From JADLHS01 sp964561105 (GTDB lineage Bacteria; Verrucomicrobiota; Verrucomicrobiia; Limisphaerales; JADLHS01), in contig CAZLOH010000002.1 in the NCBI GenBank assembly GCA_964561105.1, positions 1 to 64,000 on the forward strand: a stretch of 64,000 nt of DNA, given 5' to 3'. The position numbers were made by a program, and so were the translations under genes. Shown in pieces: positions 30,429 through 39,341 of the stretch. The notes beneath the pieces are model-generated. The model was not told the DNA's origin and made no database searches. It saw nothing but the letters and a program-made list of their open reading frames with translations. The first letter of the stretch is position 1, and each line of letters starts with the position of its first letter.

Positions 30429-32804
30429 ATGCGAATCCGAATCATCGGCGGGCTGATCCTGGTCGCCCTCGCGTCACCAGCGTGGGGGCAACCTTACTAC
30501 GTTGCGCCCACGGGGAACGATGCCACCAACCCCGGCACGCTGGAAAAACCCTTTGCCAGTCTCTCGCGCGCACAGGCGGCCGTGCGGCAAAAGCCGGGGC
30601 AGGTATTCTTGCGCGGCGGCACTTATTACCTGTCGCAGCCGCTCGTCTTCACTGCGGCAGAATCCGGCACCAGGCAGTCGCCGGTGGTTTTCCAAGCATA
30701 TCCAAACGAGCAACCCGTCATCAGTGGCGGCGTGAAGTTGGGGCCACTCGACTGGCAGCCGTTCACGAACGGCATTTTCGCCACCATCGTCCCGGCTGAT
30801 TTGCGGACGGAGGAACTATTCGTCAACGGCGAACGGCAGATTCTGGCGCGCTACCCAAACTATGATCCCCGGGCGCAATACTTCGACGGCTTCGCGGCCG
30901 ACGCCATTTCCACCAATCGCTCCGTGCGCTGGGCGGATCCGGCCGGCGGTTATTTTCACGCCATGCACCCGGCGTTGTGGGGCGATTTCACCTGGCGCAT
31001 CACGGGCAAGGATAAAAACGGCGCCGTGACGCTGGAGGGCGGCTGGCAGAACAATCGCGGGGGCGCGGTGCATCCGACGATTCGTTTCGTGGAGAATATT
31101 TTTGAGGAACTCGATGCGCCCGGCGAATGGTTTCTCAACCCCAAAACGCACACGCTCTATTTCTACCCGCCCGCCGGGCTGAATCTGCCAGCGGCCACGG
31201 TGGAGGCCACGCGGTTGCGGACGCTGGTCGAGTTGCACGGCACGGCGGACCGAACGGTGCGGTATGTCACCCTGAAGGGCCTCACCTTCCGCCAGGCGGC
31301 GCGCACGGTGATGGACACGCGCGAACCGCTGCTGCGCTCGGATTGGGCAATCTATCGGGGCGGGGCGATTTTCCTCGCGGGCACGGAGGATTGCGTTCTG
31401 GAGGATTGCTTCGTTGATCAAGTCGGCGGCAACGCCATCTTCGTCAATGATTACAATCGTCGCGTCACCATTCGTGATTGCCGGATCGCCCAGGCGGGCG
31501 CGAGCGGGATTTGTTTCGTCGGTGATCCCCGGGCGGCGCGCAATCCGTTATTCCATTACGAGCAGGTCAACCAACTGGCCGGCCTGGACCTCACCCCCGG
31601 CCCGCAGACTTCGAACTATCCGGCGGATTGTCTCGTGGAGGATTGCCTCATCCACTCGACCGGGCGCGTCGAGAAACAGACGGCGGGCGTCCTGATTGAT
31701 CTGGCCCAAGGGATCACGATCCGGCACTGCTCGATTTACGATGTGCCGCGCGCGGGCATCAACATCGGGGACGGTTGCTGGGGCGGGCATGTGATCGAGT
31801 TTTGCGACGTGTTCGATACGGTGAAAGAAACCGGCGATCACGGATCGTTCAACTCGTGGGGGCGCGACCGCTTCTGGCGGCCGAACATTTCCGAAGTCAA
31901 CGACTGGGTGCGGCAAGCGCCCGGCCTGCCGTTTCTCGATGCCGTGAAACCCACCATCCTGGCGAACAACCGCTGGCGCTGCGATCACGGCTGGGACATT
32001 GACCTGGATGACGGCTCATCCAATTACATCATCACGAACAATCTTTGTCTGCACGGCGGCATCAAGAATCGGGAAGGCTTCCGCCGCCTCGTGGAAAACA
32101 ACATCATCGTCGGTTCGGGGCTGCATCCGCACGTCTGGTACGCCAACAGCGGTGATGTTTTCCGGCACAACCTCGTCGGGCGCGAGTATCAACCCGCGCT
32201 CATGCCGCCGCCGCCGTGGGGCGCGGACCTCGATTTCAACCTGGTTCAGCGCCACGGTGCCACCACCGCGCCCGCCACCCGGTTGCAGCAGCAAAGCGGG
32301 CGCGACCAGCACTCCATCGTGGCGGACGCGCAGTTCGTTGATCCCGCCCGGGGCGATTATCGCGTGAAAGCCGGCTCGCCCGCGCTGGCCTTGGGCTTCG
32401 TGAATTTCGCGATGGATCAATTCGGCGTGCAGTCGCCGCAGTTGAAAGCCATCGCCCGCACTCCGGTCCTGCCTGAATCGAAACCAGCGAAGCCAACCAT
32501 TGCGCGGGACTCTTCTCCGCACCAATGGCTCGGAGCCACCGTCCGCAACCTCAGGGACGAAGGTGAAATGTCCGCGCTCGGATTGCCCGGCGGGGCGGGC
32601 GCGTTGGTGCTCGAAGTTCCGCCCCGTTCCGCGCTGGCTCGCAGCGGCCTGCGCCCCGGCGATGTCATCGTTGCTATCAACGGCACGGCCGTGAAGGACG
32701 CTGGCACTCTGATGCAGGAGGCGCCGGCGTTGGTCCATTCTCAGACTCTGGCGCTGACCATCTTTCGCCAGCAGAAGCAGCACACGCTATCCGTCACCCC
32801 GTGA
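30429..32804 (+). CDS. Secreted right-handed parallel beta-helix protein with C-terminal PDZ domain
   Basis: A 791-residue exported protein. Signal MRIRIIGGLILVALASPAWG precedes YYVAPTGNDATNPGTLEKPFASLSRAQ, typical for beta-helix carbohydrate-active proteins (GH141-like architecture; enzyme class uncertain). Helix rungs include GLTFRQAARTVMD, CVLEDCFVDQVGGNAIFVNDYNRRVTIRDC and ITIRHCSIYDVPRAGINIGD. The last 100 residues form a PDZ domain (WLGATVRNLRDEGEMSALGLPG ... LRPGDVIVAINGTAVKDAG), an unusual partner that may bind a protein C-terminus. ATG 30429 is chosen as start of the signal peptide. Confidence 0.83.
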   Translation: MRIRIIGGLILVALASPAWGQPYYVAPTGNDATNPGTLEKPFASLSRAQAAVRQKPGQVFLRGGTYYLSQPLVFTAAESGTRQSPVVFQAYPNEQPVISGGVKLGPLDWQPFTNGIFATIVPADLRTEELFVNGERQILARYPNYDPRAQYFDGFAADAISTNRSVRWADPAGGYFHAMHPALWGDFTWRITGKDKNGAVTLEGGWQNNRGGAVHPTIRFVENIFEELDAPGEWFLNPKTHTLYFYPPAGLNLPAATVEATRLRTLVELHGTADRTVRYVTLKGLTFRQAARTVMDTREPLLRSDWAIYRGGAIFLAGTEDCVLEDCFVDQVGGNAIFVNDYNRRVTIRDCRIAQAGASGICFVGDPRAARNPLFHYEQVNQLAGLDLTPGPQTSNYPADCLVEDCLIHSTGRVEKQTAGVLIDLAQGITIRHCSIYDVPRAGINIGDGCWGGHVIEFCDVFDTVKETGDHGSFNSWGRDRFWRPNISEVNDWVRQAPGLPFLDAVKPTILANNRWRCDHGWDIDLDDGSSNYIITNNLCLHGGIKNREGFRRLVENNIIVGSGLHPHVWYANSGDVFRHNLVGREYQPALMPPPPWGADLDFNLVQRHGATTAPATRLQQQSGRDQHSIVADAQFVDPARGDYRVKAGSPALALGFVNFAMDQFGVQSPQLKAIARTPVLPESKPAKPTIARDSSPHQWLGATVRNLRDEGEMSALGLPGGAGALVLEVPPRSALARSGLRPGDVIVAINGTAVKDAGTLMQEAPALVHSQTLALTIFRQQKQHTLSVTP

Positions 32805-33033
32805 ATGGCGCGCTCGACCACATGAATCCAACACCGCAGCCCGACATTCGTCCTGGCTTGGCGGAAAGGGCGTCCGGGTTCGCCCGCCGGGTGAACGACG
32901 TCGTCTCCACGCCACCGGGCGAAGAAACAATTTATGCTTGTTTGGTAGCGCATTTTTCCACTTCGTCGGATAGAATCACCGAGTCGCACCCGTCCAGACC
33001 AAAGCCAGTTAAAACCAAACAAAAGGATAAATC

Positions 33034-33774
33034 ATGAAAACCAGAAACCTCATCGCGCTGTGCGCCCTTGCAGCTCTGATCCTCCCGGCCCATGCGGCCG
33101 ATCCAAAAGAATCCGTGAGCGACGCGATCAAGGCCCTCACGGCCAAGGGCAATTACAGTTGGAACACCTCCAGCGAGGTCGCCAACTCACAGTTCCCCGC
33201 CCTCACCACCAAAGGCAAGACCGAGAAGGATGGCTTCACCTTCCTCACCGTCGAAGGTCGGAACGGCGAGATTCAAGCCGCCAAGAAGGGTGACAAAGCC
33301 GTGCTCAAAACCGACGACGGCTGGAAGACGGCGGAGGAACTCCGGCAAGAAGGCCAGGGCCAGGGTCGGGGTAGATTCGCGCGCACCCGGTTGCTCGATG
33401 CTCCCTCCCCCGCGACGGAAGCGCTCGACCTCCTGAAGGACGCCAAGGAACTCAAGGCGGGCGAGGACGGAGTTTTTAGTTCAGCCCTGACCGACGAAGC
33501 GGCCAAAGACCTGGCCGGCTTCTTCGGACGACGCCGGGGTCGCGGAGGTCAGGAAGGCCAGGGAAACAACAACCGGCCCGAACCAAAGGACGCCAAAGGC
33601 ACGGTGAAGTTTTGGGTGAAGGACGGCGTGCTGGTGAAGTTCGAGTTGAAGACCTCGGCCAAGATCACGTTTCGCGAGGAAGAGCGCGAGATTGATCGGA
33701 CCACCACCACCGCGATCAGTGATGTCGGCTCCACCAAGGTGGAAGTGCCCGAAGACGCAAAGAAATTGCTCTGA
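33034..33774 (+). CDS. Secreted protein of unknown function
   Basis: A 246-residue protein with signal MKTRNLIALCALAALILPAHA and a good ribosome site (AAAAGGATAAATC before ATG). The mature part begins KESVSDAIKALTAKGNYSWNTSSEV, then reads as alternating strands; it contains Gly/Arg-rich stretches (QGQGRGRFART; GRRRGRGGQEGQGN) and an ending KFWVKDGVLVKFELKTSAKITF...TTTAISDVGSTKVEVPEDAKKLL that resembles lipoprotein-carrier or outer-membrane-lipoprotein-type beta folds. I do not recognise a named family. A strong hairpin follows the stop. Confidence 0.75.
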   Translation: MKTRNLIALCALAALILPAHAADPKESVSDAIKALTAKGNYSWNTSSEVANSQFPALTTKGKTEKDGFTFLTVEGRNGEIQAAKKGDKAVLKTDDGWKTAEELRQEGQGQGRGRFARTRLLDAPSPATEALDLLKDAKELKAGEDGVFSSALTDEAAKDLAGFFGRRRGRGGQEGQGNNNRPEPKDAKGTVKFWVKDGVLVKFELKTSAKITFREEEREIDRTTTTAISDVGSTKVEVPEDAKKLL

Positions 33775-33780
33775 TCAACG

Positions 33781-33828
33781 GCCGGACAACCTTTGGTTGC
33801 ATTGCAACCAAAGGTTGCGCCGTCCGGC
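33781..33828. repeat. Large perfect hairpin after the 33034 gene
   Basis: Inner stem aacctttggttgc (33788-33800) and its perfect complement 33804-33816 around a 3-base loop, plus outer arms gccggac (33781-33787) and gtccggc (33822-33828). It begins six bases after the stop. No T-run follows, so it is not a standard intrinsic terminator; it may protect the mRNA end or help stop transcription. Confidence 0.8.
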
Positions 33829-33946
33829 GTCACTGCGGCGAACTCGACGGAGCCACGGGCTCCGCTTCCGGCCGACGCCCGACTGCGGATGTTTCTCTCC
33901 GAATTCATTGACGGCTTGACCGCTTTTTCATCCAATCGCGCCCATA

Positions 33947-36280
33947 TTGAAACGTCGTTCCTCACCGAAGCAGTCGAATCGCAAGCCGTCAAAGTCCGCC
34001 CCGGCGAAAGCGACGCGTTCGGCTCCAGTGGCCGCGCCGGAAAAACAACTGTCCGCCACCAAGCTTTGGTTGTTCCGGCTGACTGCCCTGCTGCTGGTCC
34101 CACTGCTGGTGCTCGGCGCGGCCGAACTCGCCCTGCGGCTGGCGGGCTATGGCTATCCGGTCGCTTTTTTCCGGCCACAGAAAATTGGCGGAGCCGAATG
34201 GCTGGTGGAGAATGACAAATTCGGACGCCGGTTTTTCCCTTCGGGCCTGGCCCGGATTCCCGCGCCAACCGCCTTTCGCGAAACGAAACCGCCCGGGACG
34301 TATCGCATCTTCGTCTTTGGCGAATCGGCGGCGCTGGGCGACCCGCGCCCCGCGTTCGGAGTCGCGCGCTATCTCAAGGCCATCCTGAGCGCGCGCTATC
34401 CGGACGCCAGGTTTGAGGTCATCTGCGTCGCCATGACCGCCATCAACTCCTACGCCCTGGTGGACATGGCGCGCGAGTGCGCGCGTTATCAAGGCGACCT
34501 CTGGATCATCTACATGGGGAACAATGAGATGGTGGGGCCGTACGGCGCTGCCACCGTGTTTGGCGCACAAGCGCCACCCCGCCTGCTGGTGAAACTCAGC
34601 CTGGCCGCGCAACGATGGCGGCTCGGTCAGTTGCTCGCCGCGCTGGGCGAAAAATTGCACGGCAGATCCCGATCCGGCTGGGGCGGGATGGAAATGTTCC
34701 TGCAAAACCGCGTGCCGCCCGGGGCCAAAAGCAAACAGGTGGTCTATCACAGCTTTCAGGCGAACCTTGCCGACATGGTGGACGCGGGGCGGGCCGCCGG
34801 CGCGAAGGTGATGTTGAGTTCCGTGGCCATTAATCTACGCGATTGCCCGCCGTTTGCCTCGCTCGGACGAACCAACTTTCCACCCGCCGAACAAGCCGCC
34901 TGGCAACAGGCTCTGCAAACCGCCGCCACCGCGCAGACGAATCATGATTTCGCGGCGGCTGCCCGGGCGCTGACCGACGCGGTGAAACTCGATCCCACGT
35001 CGGCAGAGCTGGAGTTTCGACTGGCCGAAAATTTGTCCCGGGCGGGCGCGGGCGCGGAGGCGCGGGAGCATTACCAACAGGCGCGGGATGACGACGCGTT
35101 GCCATTCCGAACCGATTCGCGGATCAATCAACTGATTCGTGCGGAAGCACAGCCGCGGGGTGAAACTGCCCAGCGCGCCTTGAGCTATGTGGATGCCGAA
35201 GGCGCGCTGGCACAGGCGAGCCGGGGGGGAGTTCCGGGGGAGGAATGGTTTTATGACCACGTCCATTTTAATTTTGCCGGCAATTATTTCCTGGCGTTGA
35301 CTTGGGCCAAGGCCATCGAATCGTTGCTCCCGGCGTCGGAAAAAAATCACGCCACCGCCACGTGGCCTTCCGAGCCAGCCTGTGAGCGGCGGTTGGGCCT
35401 CACGGATTGGAATCGCGTAGGCGTGCTGCAGGAGGTCGTGTCCCGGCTCGAACGACCGCCCTTCGCGCCGCAACCTGGCAATGGCGAACGTATCGCCGCC
35501 TACCAGGCCACCATTGCTCAACTGCGAAACGGCATGGACACAAACAAAATTCAGGCGGCGCGGCAGCTTTATCATGACGCATTGCAAACAGCGGAAGGCG
35601 AGCATGAGCTTCACGAAAACTACGCCGAGTTTCTGGAGGCGGTGGGCGACCTCGCAGGTGCGACGCGGGAATGGCAGCGGGTCACGGAGTTGATACCGCA
35701 GCATCATCTCGCGTTCCTGAATCTCGGCAGCCTGCTCGGCGAGCAGCGCAAGTTTTCGGAGGCGCACGCCGCTCTGGCGCAGGTGCTCAAGTTGCGACCC
35801 GACCTCGCGGATGGCTGGCTGGAGTTGGGCAAACTGGCCCTGGCCGAAGGGAATCCCAAGTTGGCCTTGCGCAATCTCGCCGAGGCTGAAGCGCGCGCAC
35901 CTCGGGATTTTCACATTTACTACGAACGCGGCCGGGCGCTCGCAAAACTGGGACGTCACACCGATGCCATCGGGGAATTCCAGCGCGCTCTCGAATTGAA
36001 TCCGTCCTTCTGGCTGGCTCGTTATCACGCGGCGTTGGAAATGGCCTTTGCCGGGCAGAACGAAGCCGCCCTTGCCGCCTTTGCGGAAGTGGTGCGGCTC
36101 AAGCCGGACAGCGCGCTCGGCCAGCTCAATTATGGCGTGGCACTCTACAAGGCGGGTCGTCGGGAAGCGGCCCGCCAGCGGTTTGTCGAGGCGCTGCGCC
36201 TGGACCCGAACAGTCGTCAGGCCGCTGATTTCCTCAAACGGCTCGACGAAACGGAGAACGGAACCGGACCGCAACGATAG
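33947..36280 (+). CDS. SGNH-hydrolase-like / tetratricopeptide repeat protein
   Basis: A 777-residue protein with a basic N-terminus, one membrane helix (LWLFRLTALLLVPLLVLGAAELAL), an SGNH-type domain and about eight TPR units. SGNH blocks are visible as IFVFGESAALGDP (nucleophile Ser), YMGNNEMVGPYGA and YDHVHFNFAGNYFLALT (Asp/His). TPRs occur around residues 310-345 and 500-770 (e.g. ALNPSFWLARYHAALEMAFAGQNEAALAAFAEVVRLKPD). The start is uncertain: TTG 33947 is the longest, GTG 34028 is an alternative directly before the helix. Substrate unknown; an acetyl-group esterase of the envelope is a guess. The downstream propeller starts 70 bases later. Confidence 0.75.
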   Translation: MKRRSSPKQSNRKPSKSAPAKATRSAPVAAPEKQLSATKLWLFRLTALLLVPLLVLGAAELALRLAGYGYPVAFFRPQKIGGAEWLVENDKFGRRFFPSGLARIPAPTAFRETKPPGTYRIFVFGESAALGDPRPAFGVARYLKAILSARYPDARFEVICVAMTAINSYALVDMARECARYQGDLWIIYMGNNEMVGPYGAATVFGAQAPPRLLVKLSLAAQRWRLGQLLAALGEKLHGRSRSGWGGMEMFLQNRVPPGAKSKQVVYHSFQANLADMVDAGRAAGAKVMLSSVAINLRDCPPFASLGRTNFPPAEQAAWQQALQTAATAQTNHDFAAAARALTDAVKLDPTSAELEFRLAENLSRAGAGAEAREHYQQARDDDALPFRTDSRINQLIRAEAQPRGETAQRALSYVDAEGALAQASRGGVPGEEWFYDHVHFNFAGNYFLALTWAKAIESLLPASEKNHATATWPSEPACERRLGLTDWNRVGVLQEVVSRLERPPFAPQPGNGERIAAYQATIAQLRNGMDTNKIQAARQLYHDALQTAEGEHELHENYAEFLEAVGDLAGATREWQRVTELIPQHHLAFLNLGSLLGEQRKFSEAHAALAQVLKLRPDLADGWLELGKLALAEGNPKLALRNLAEAEARAPRDFHIYYERGRALAKLGRHTDAIGEFQRALELNPSFWLARYHAALEMAFAGQNEAALAAFAEVVRLKPDSALGQLNYGVALYKAGRREAARQRFVEALRLDPNSRQAADFLKRLDETENGTGPQR

Positions 36281-36350
36281 GCCGATCGCGCGCCGCACTG
36301 CGCGAACGCGATTTGATATTCCATCGGCTGTCCGGCATCCTGTCCCGGCG

Positions 36351-37910
36351 ATGACCGAGTCCAATCTGCCGCCAAAATCACCACCCATGCGCTGGTGGCC
36401 GGGCATCGTTCTGGGACTGCTGGCGGTGGCCGGCATCGCCTGGGTGCGGTCGCACGACGAGTGGGCCTTCCAGAAGCGCAATCTCACCACGGCGAAATAC
36501 CTCATCGTCTTCGTCCTGCTGCTGCTGGTGTGGTGGACGTTTTTTTCCCGCGCACCCAAACGGCTGCGCTTGACCATCACCTTCGGGTTGGTCGGCGCGG
36601 CGCTGGTGGGCGCTGCCCTGTTCCGACTGCGCGGCACCACTGGCGACCTGGTGCCGATCCTGGAATTTCGTTGGACGCAACGCGCGCCGGAGGTTGCGTC
36701 CCCCGCCGCCGGACCAGACACAGTTCACCGTATCGAAGCCACCGCGCCCTACCCTCAATTCCTGGGCCCGGATCGAAACGGGGTTCTGCCTGGTCCTCGT
36801 CTCGCGACGAACTGGGTGGCGCATCCGCCGCAAGTCCTCTGGCGACGGGGCGTGGGTGCGGGCTGGTCGGGCTTTGCCGTGGTCAAAAATCTGGCGCTCA
36901 CGCAGGAACAGCAGGGCGCGCAGGAGTGCGTCGTGGCCTACGACCTCGGCAGCGGCAAGGAATTGTGGCGGCACGCGTCCACGGCGCACTATGACAATCC
37001 GATTGCCGGTGAAGGCCCGCACGCCACACCCACGGTGGTGAGCAATCGCGTGTTCACGCTGGGCGCCACCGGAATTCTGAACTGCCTGGACTTGAGCACC
37101 GGCCGATTGCTCTGGTCGCATAACGTGGTGGCCGAGGCGAACGCGAGTGTGCTCACCTGGGGTGGGGCGAGTTCGCCACTGGTGACCGGTGATCTCGTCA
37201 TCGTGCATGGCGGCGAAGGCGCGGGCCGTTCCTTGTATGCCTTTCAGGTCGCGGACGGGAAACCGGCATGGGTGGGAGGAACATCCGATCCAGGCTATGC
37301 GTCGCCGTCCCTGGCCGTGCTGGCGGGTGAACCGCAGGTGCTCGCGTTCAACAGCCGGACGGTTTCCGGCCACAGCGTCGCGACGGGCGCAACGCTGTGG
37401 GAACAACCGTGGGGCAACGGCAACGTGGTGTGCTCCTCGCCGGTGGTGGTGAGCAGCAATCAAGTGCTGTTCTCCAGCGGCTACGGCGTGGGCGCGGAGT
37501 TGTTGGAAATCTCGCGCACCGCCGCGGGCAAATTCTCGGCCCGGAAAATCTGGAAGTCCACTCGCATGAAGGCCAAGTTCGCGCACCTCTACGCGCGGGA
37601 CGGTTTCCTTTACGGGCTGGACGACGGCATGTTCGCGTGCGTGGATTTGCGGGATGGTTCGCAACGCTGGAAGGAAGGTCGCTATGGCCACGGGCAGGGG
37701 CTGGCGGTGGGTGAACTTTACCTGCTCATGGCGGAATCCGGCGAGCTCGTGCTGCTGCGCCCAACGCCCGAAGCGCCGAACGAACTCGCGCGCTTCCGGG
37801 TGTTCACCGCGAAGACGTGGAATCCCATCGCGCTGGCGGGCGATCTGTTGCTGGTGCGCAACGATCGGGAAGCCGCGTGCCTGAAACTCCCGGTCGCACA
37901 CGATGAATGA
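36351..37910 (+). CDS. Membrane-anchored PQQ-like beta-propeller protein (BamB-type repeats)
   Basis: A 519-residue protein with three N-terminal helices (WWPGIVLGLLAVAGIAWV; YLIVFVLLLLVWWTFF; ITFGLVGAALVGAALF) and a propeller of WxLG-type repeats: YPQFLGPDRNGVLPGPRLATNW, VVAYDLGSGKELWRHAS, LNCLDLSTGRLLWSHNVVAE, LYAFQVADGKPAWVGG, VATGATLWEQPWG, ACVDLRDGSQRWKEG. Such outer-membrane-assembly-like or quinoprotein-like propellers often mediate protein contacts; the family in Verrucomicrobiota/Planctomycetes is uncharacterised. No residues for PQQ catalysis are evident. It overlaps the next gene by eight bases. Confidence 0.82.
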   Translation: MTESNLPPKSPPMRWWPGIVLGLLAVAGIAWVRSHDEWAFQKRNLTTAKYLIVFVLLLLVWWTFFSRAPKRLRLTITFGLVGAALVGAALFRLRGTTGDLVPILEFRWTQRAPEVASPAAGPDTVHRIEATAPYPQFLGPDRNGVLPGPRLATNWVAHPPQVLWRRGVGAGWSGFAVVKNLALTQEQQGAQECVVAYDLGSGKELWRHASTAHYDNPIAGEGPHATPTVVSNRVFTLGATGILNCLDLSTGRLLWSHNVVAEANASVLTWGGASSPLVTGDLVIVHGGEGAGRSLYAFQVADGKPAWVGGTSDPGYASPSLAVLAGEPQVLAFNSRTVSGHSVATGATLWEQPWGNGNVVCSSPVVVSSNQVLFSSGYGVGAELLEISRTAAGKFSARKIWKSTRMKAKFAHLYARDGFLYGLDDGMFACVDLRDGSQRWKEGRYGHGQGLAVGELYLLMAESGELVLLRPTPEAPNELARFRVFTAKTWNPIALAGDLLLVRNDREAACLKLPVAHDE

Positions 37911-38409
37911 ACTTTGGTTTGCCTTCCTGGAGTTGATCCGGACTCCGTTCCAGCATGTGGAACTGGTGTGGGGCATTGTGCCGCTCTACTTCGGTCTGCT
38001 GCTGAACGAGCTGACCTCAACAAAGGCGAATTTTCGCACCGCCATCCAGACGGGCTTCAGCTTCGTTTGGGCGGGCGCTCAATGGCTCTATCCCTATTTC
38101 AAAGCGCACGCACCGGGCGGGCCGCGCCTTGAACTGGGCGCCATGCTGCCGGTCAATTTACTGGTCACGTTGCTCGTTCTCGGCCTGGGCGTTCTGGCCC
38201 TGCTCAGTGGCCTGCGGCGCAAGTATCCGAAATTTGCCCGCTTTCTCGGCCACGCGCGGTTTGCGAATTATTTCATGATCGCCATCTTCCCCATCCAAGC
38301 CCGCTACCTCGAATGGACCGCCGCCCGCCTGCTCGCCGTCATCCTCTTCGCCCTCCCGGTGTGGCTGGGGTTGCACTTTGGCTTGATGCCATTGCGGAAT
38401 CGGAAATAA
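37903..38409 (+). CDS. Membrane protein of unknown function
   Basis: A 168-residue protein with about four helices, including GIVPLYFGLLLNELT, LPVNLLVTLLVLGLGVLALLSGL, ANYFMIAIFPIQARYLEW and LLAVILFALPVWLGLHFGL. Not recognised. It starts within the last eight bases of the propeller gene, so the two probably work together in the envelope. Confidence 0.7.
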   Translation: MNELWFAFLELIRTPFQHVELVWGIVPLYFGLLLNELTSTKANFRTAIQTGFSFVWAGAQWLYPYFKAHAPGGPRLELGAMLPVNLLVTLLVLGLGVLALLSGLRRKYPKFARFLGHARFANYFMIAIFPIQARYLEWTAARLLAVILFALPVWLGLHFGLMPLRNRK

Positions 38410-38630
38410 CGGTCCGGCGGATGCGGTCATGTCGCCGACCCCAGCCGCTCTCTCGTGCCGTCGCTCCGGGACGGATTCGTTTTGCCCTTCGACCAGGCAC
38501 TTCGTGTCTGGCGAATATCCGGTTGTCCCTCCGGGACGTTGAGTCGGCGGCTCGTGCCCCTTCCGGTCGCATCCACCCTGGACGGAATCAAAGCTTGGGC
38601 GGCGGAATCAAATCAGGTTAGATTGGCCCC

Positions 38631-39341
38631 ATGCTCCGGCGCGATTATCTCCTGCGCATGATCGAAGAATTCATGCGGGCGCTCAGTCGTCTCCGCGCGC
38701 TTAAACAGGAGGAGCGTTGGTCGGAAGCCAGCGGCGAACTCGAGGCCCAGTTCCGACAACTCCTCGGCGACGACCTGCGAACAGTGACGCAGCTTTCCGA
38801 GTCCGATCTGCTCGCCCGGCTGATGCGCGAAGGTCCCACCCACGCCTTGCGGGACAAAATCTTCGTCCTGACGACGCTGCTCAGCGAAGCCGGCGACGTG
38901 GCCGCCGCGGAAGCGCGCCTGACGGAGAGCCACGAGTTTTACCTCAAGGCGTTGTATCTGCTGCTCGAGGCGCTCGCGCGCGAGGACGTTTTTGAATGTC
39001 CTGCCTTCGTGCCCAAGCTCGATGGCCTGCTCTCCCGGTTCGATGGAACGCCATTGCCCGCGCGCTTCCAAGCGCGGCTGATGCAACATTACGAACGCAT
39101 CGGCGCCCTGGCCAAAGCCGAGGACGCGCTCCACGCGCTCCTTGAAGCCGGACCGGTCAATCCGCTCACGTTGGATTTTGGCCGCGCATTTTACCGTCGC
39201 TTGCTGGCGCAAACGGATGCGACGCTCAACGCGGCGAACCTCCCGCGCGCGGAGGTGGAGGAAGGGTTGCGCGAGTTGGAACTCCGTAAAGCCGCCGCCA
39301 AAACGCCGGCGCAGCCGGGCTTGAAACCAGACCGACCATGA
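38631..39341 (+). CDS. DUF6483-like protein
   Basis: A 236-residue soluble, mostly helical protein starting MLRRDYLLRMIEEFMRALSRL and continuing LLGDDLRTVTQLSESDLLARL, a pattern I associate with DUF6483. The C-terminal half reads like TPR-type helices (RLMQHYERIGALAKAEDALHALLEAG). Function unknown. The next gene overlaps by four bases. The 220 bases upstream hold GC-rich repeat-like DNA (gtcgctccgggacgg, gtccctccgggacg) but no gene. Confidence 0.65.
   Translation: MLRRDYLLRMIEEFMRALSRLRALKQEERWSEASGELEAQFRQLLGDDLRTVTQLSESDLLARLMREGPTHALRDKIFVLTTLLSEAGDVAAAEARLTESHEFYLKALYLLLEALAREDVFECPAFVPKLDGLLSRFDGTPLPARFQARLMQHYERIGALAKAEDALHALLEAGPVNPLTLDFGRAFYRRLLAQTDATLNAANLPRAEVEEGLRELELRKAAAKTPAQPGLKPDRP

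Noticed and set aside
33781..33828. Intrinsic terminator
   Set aside because: The hairpin is strong but no T-run follows on either strand; kept as a repeat/hairpin only.
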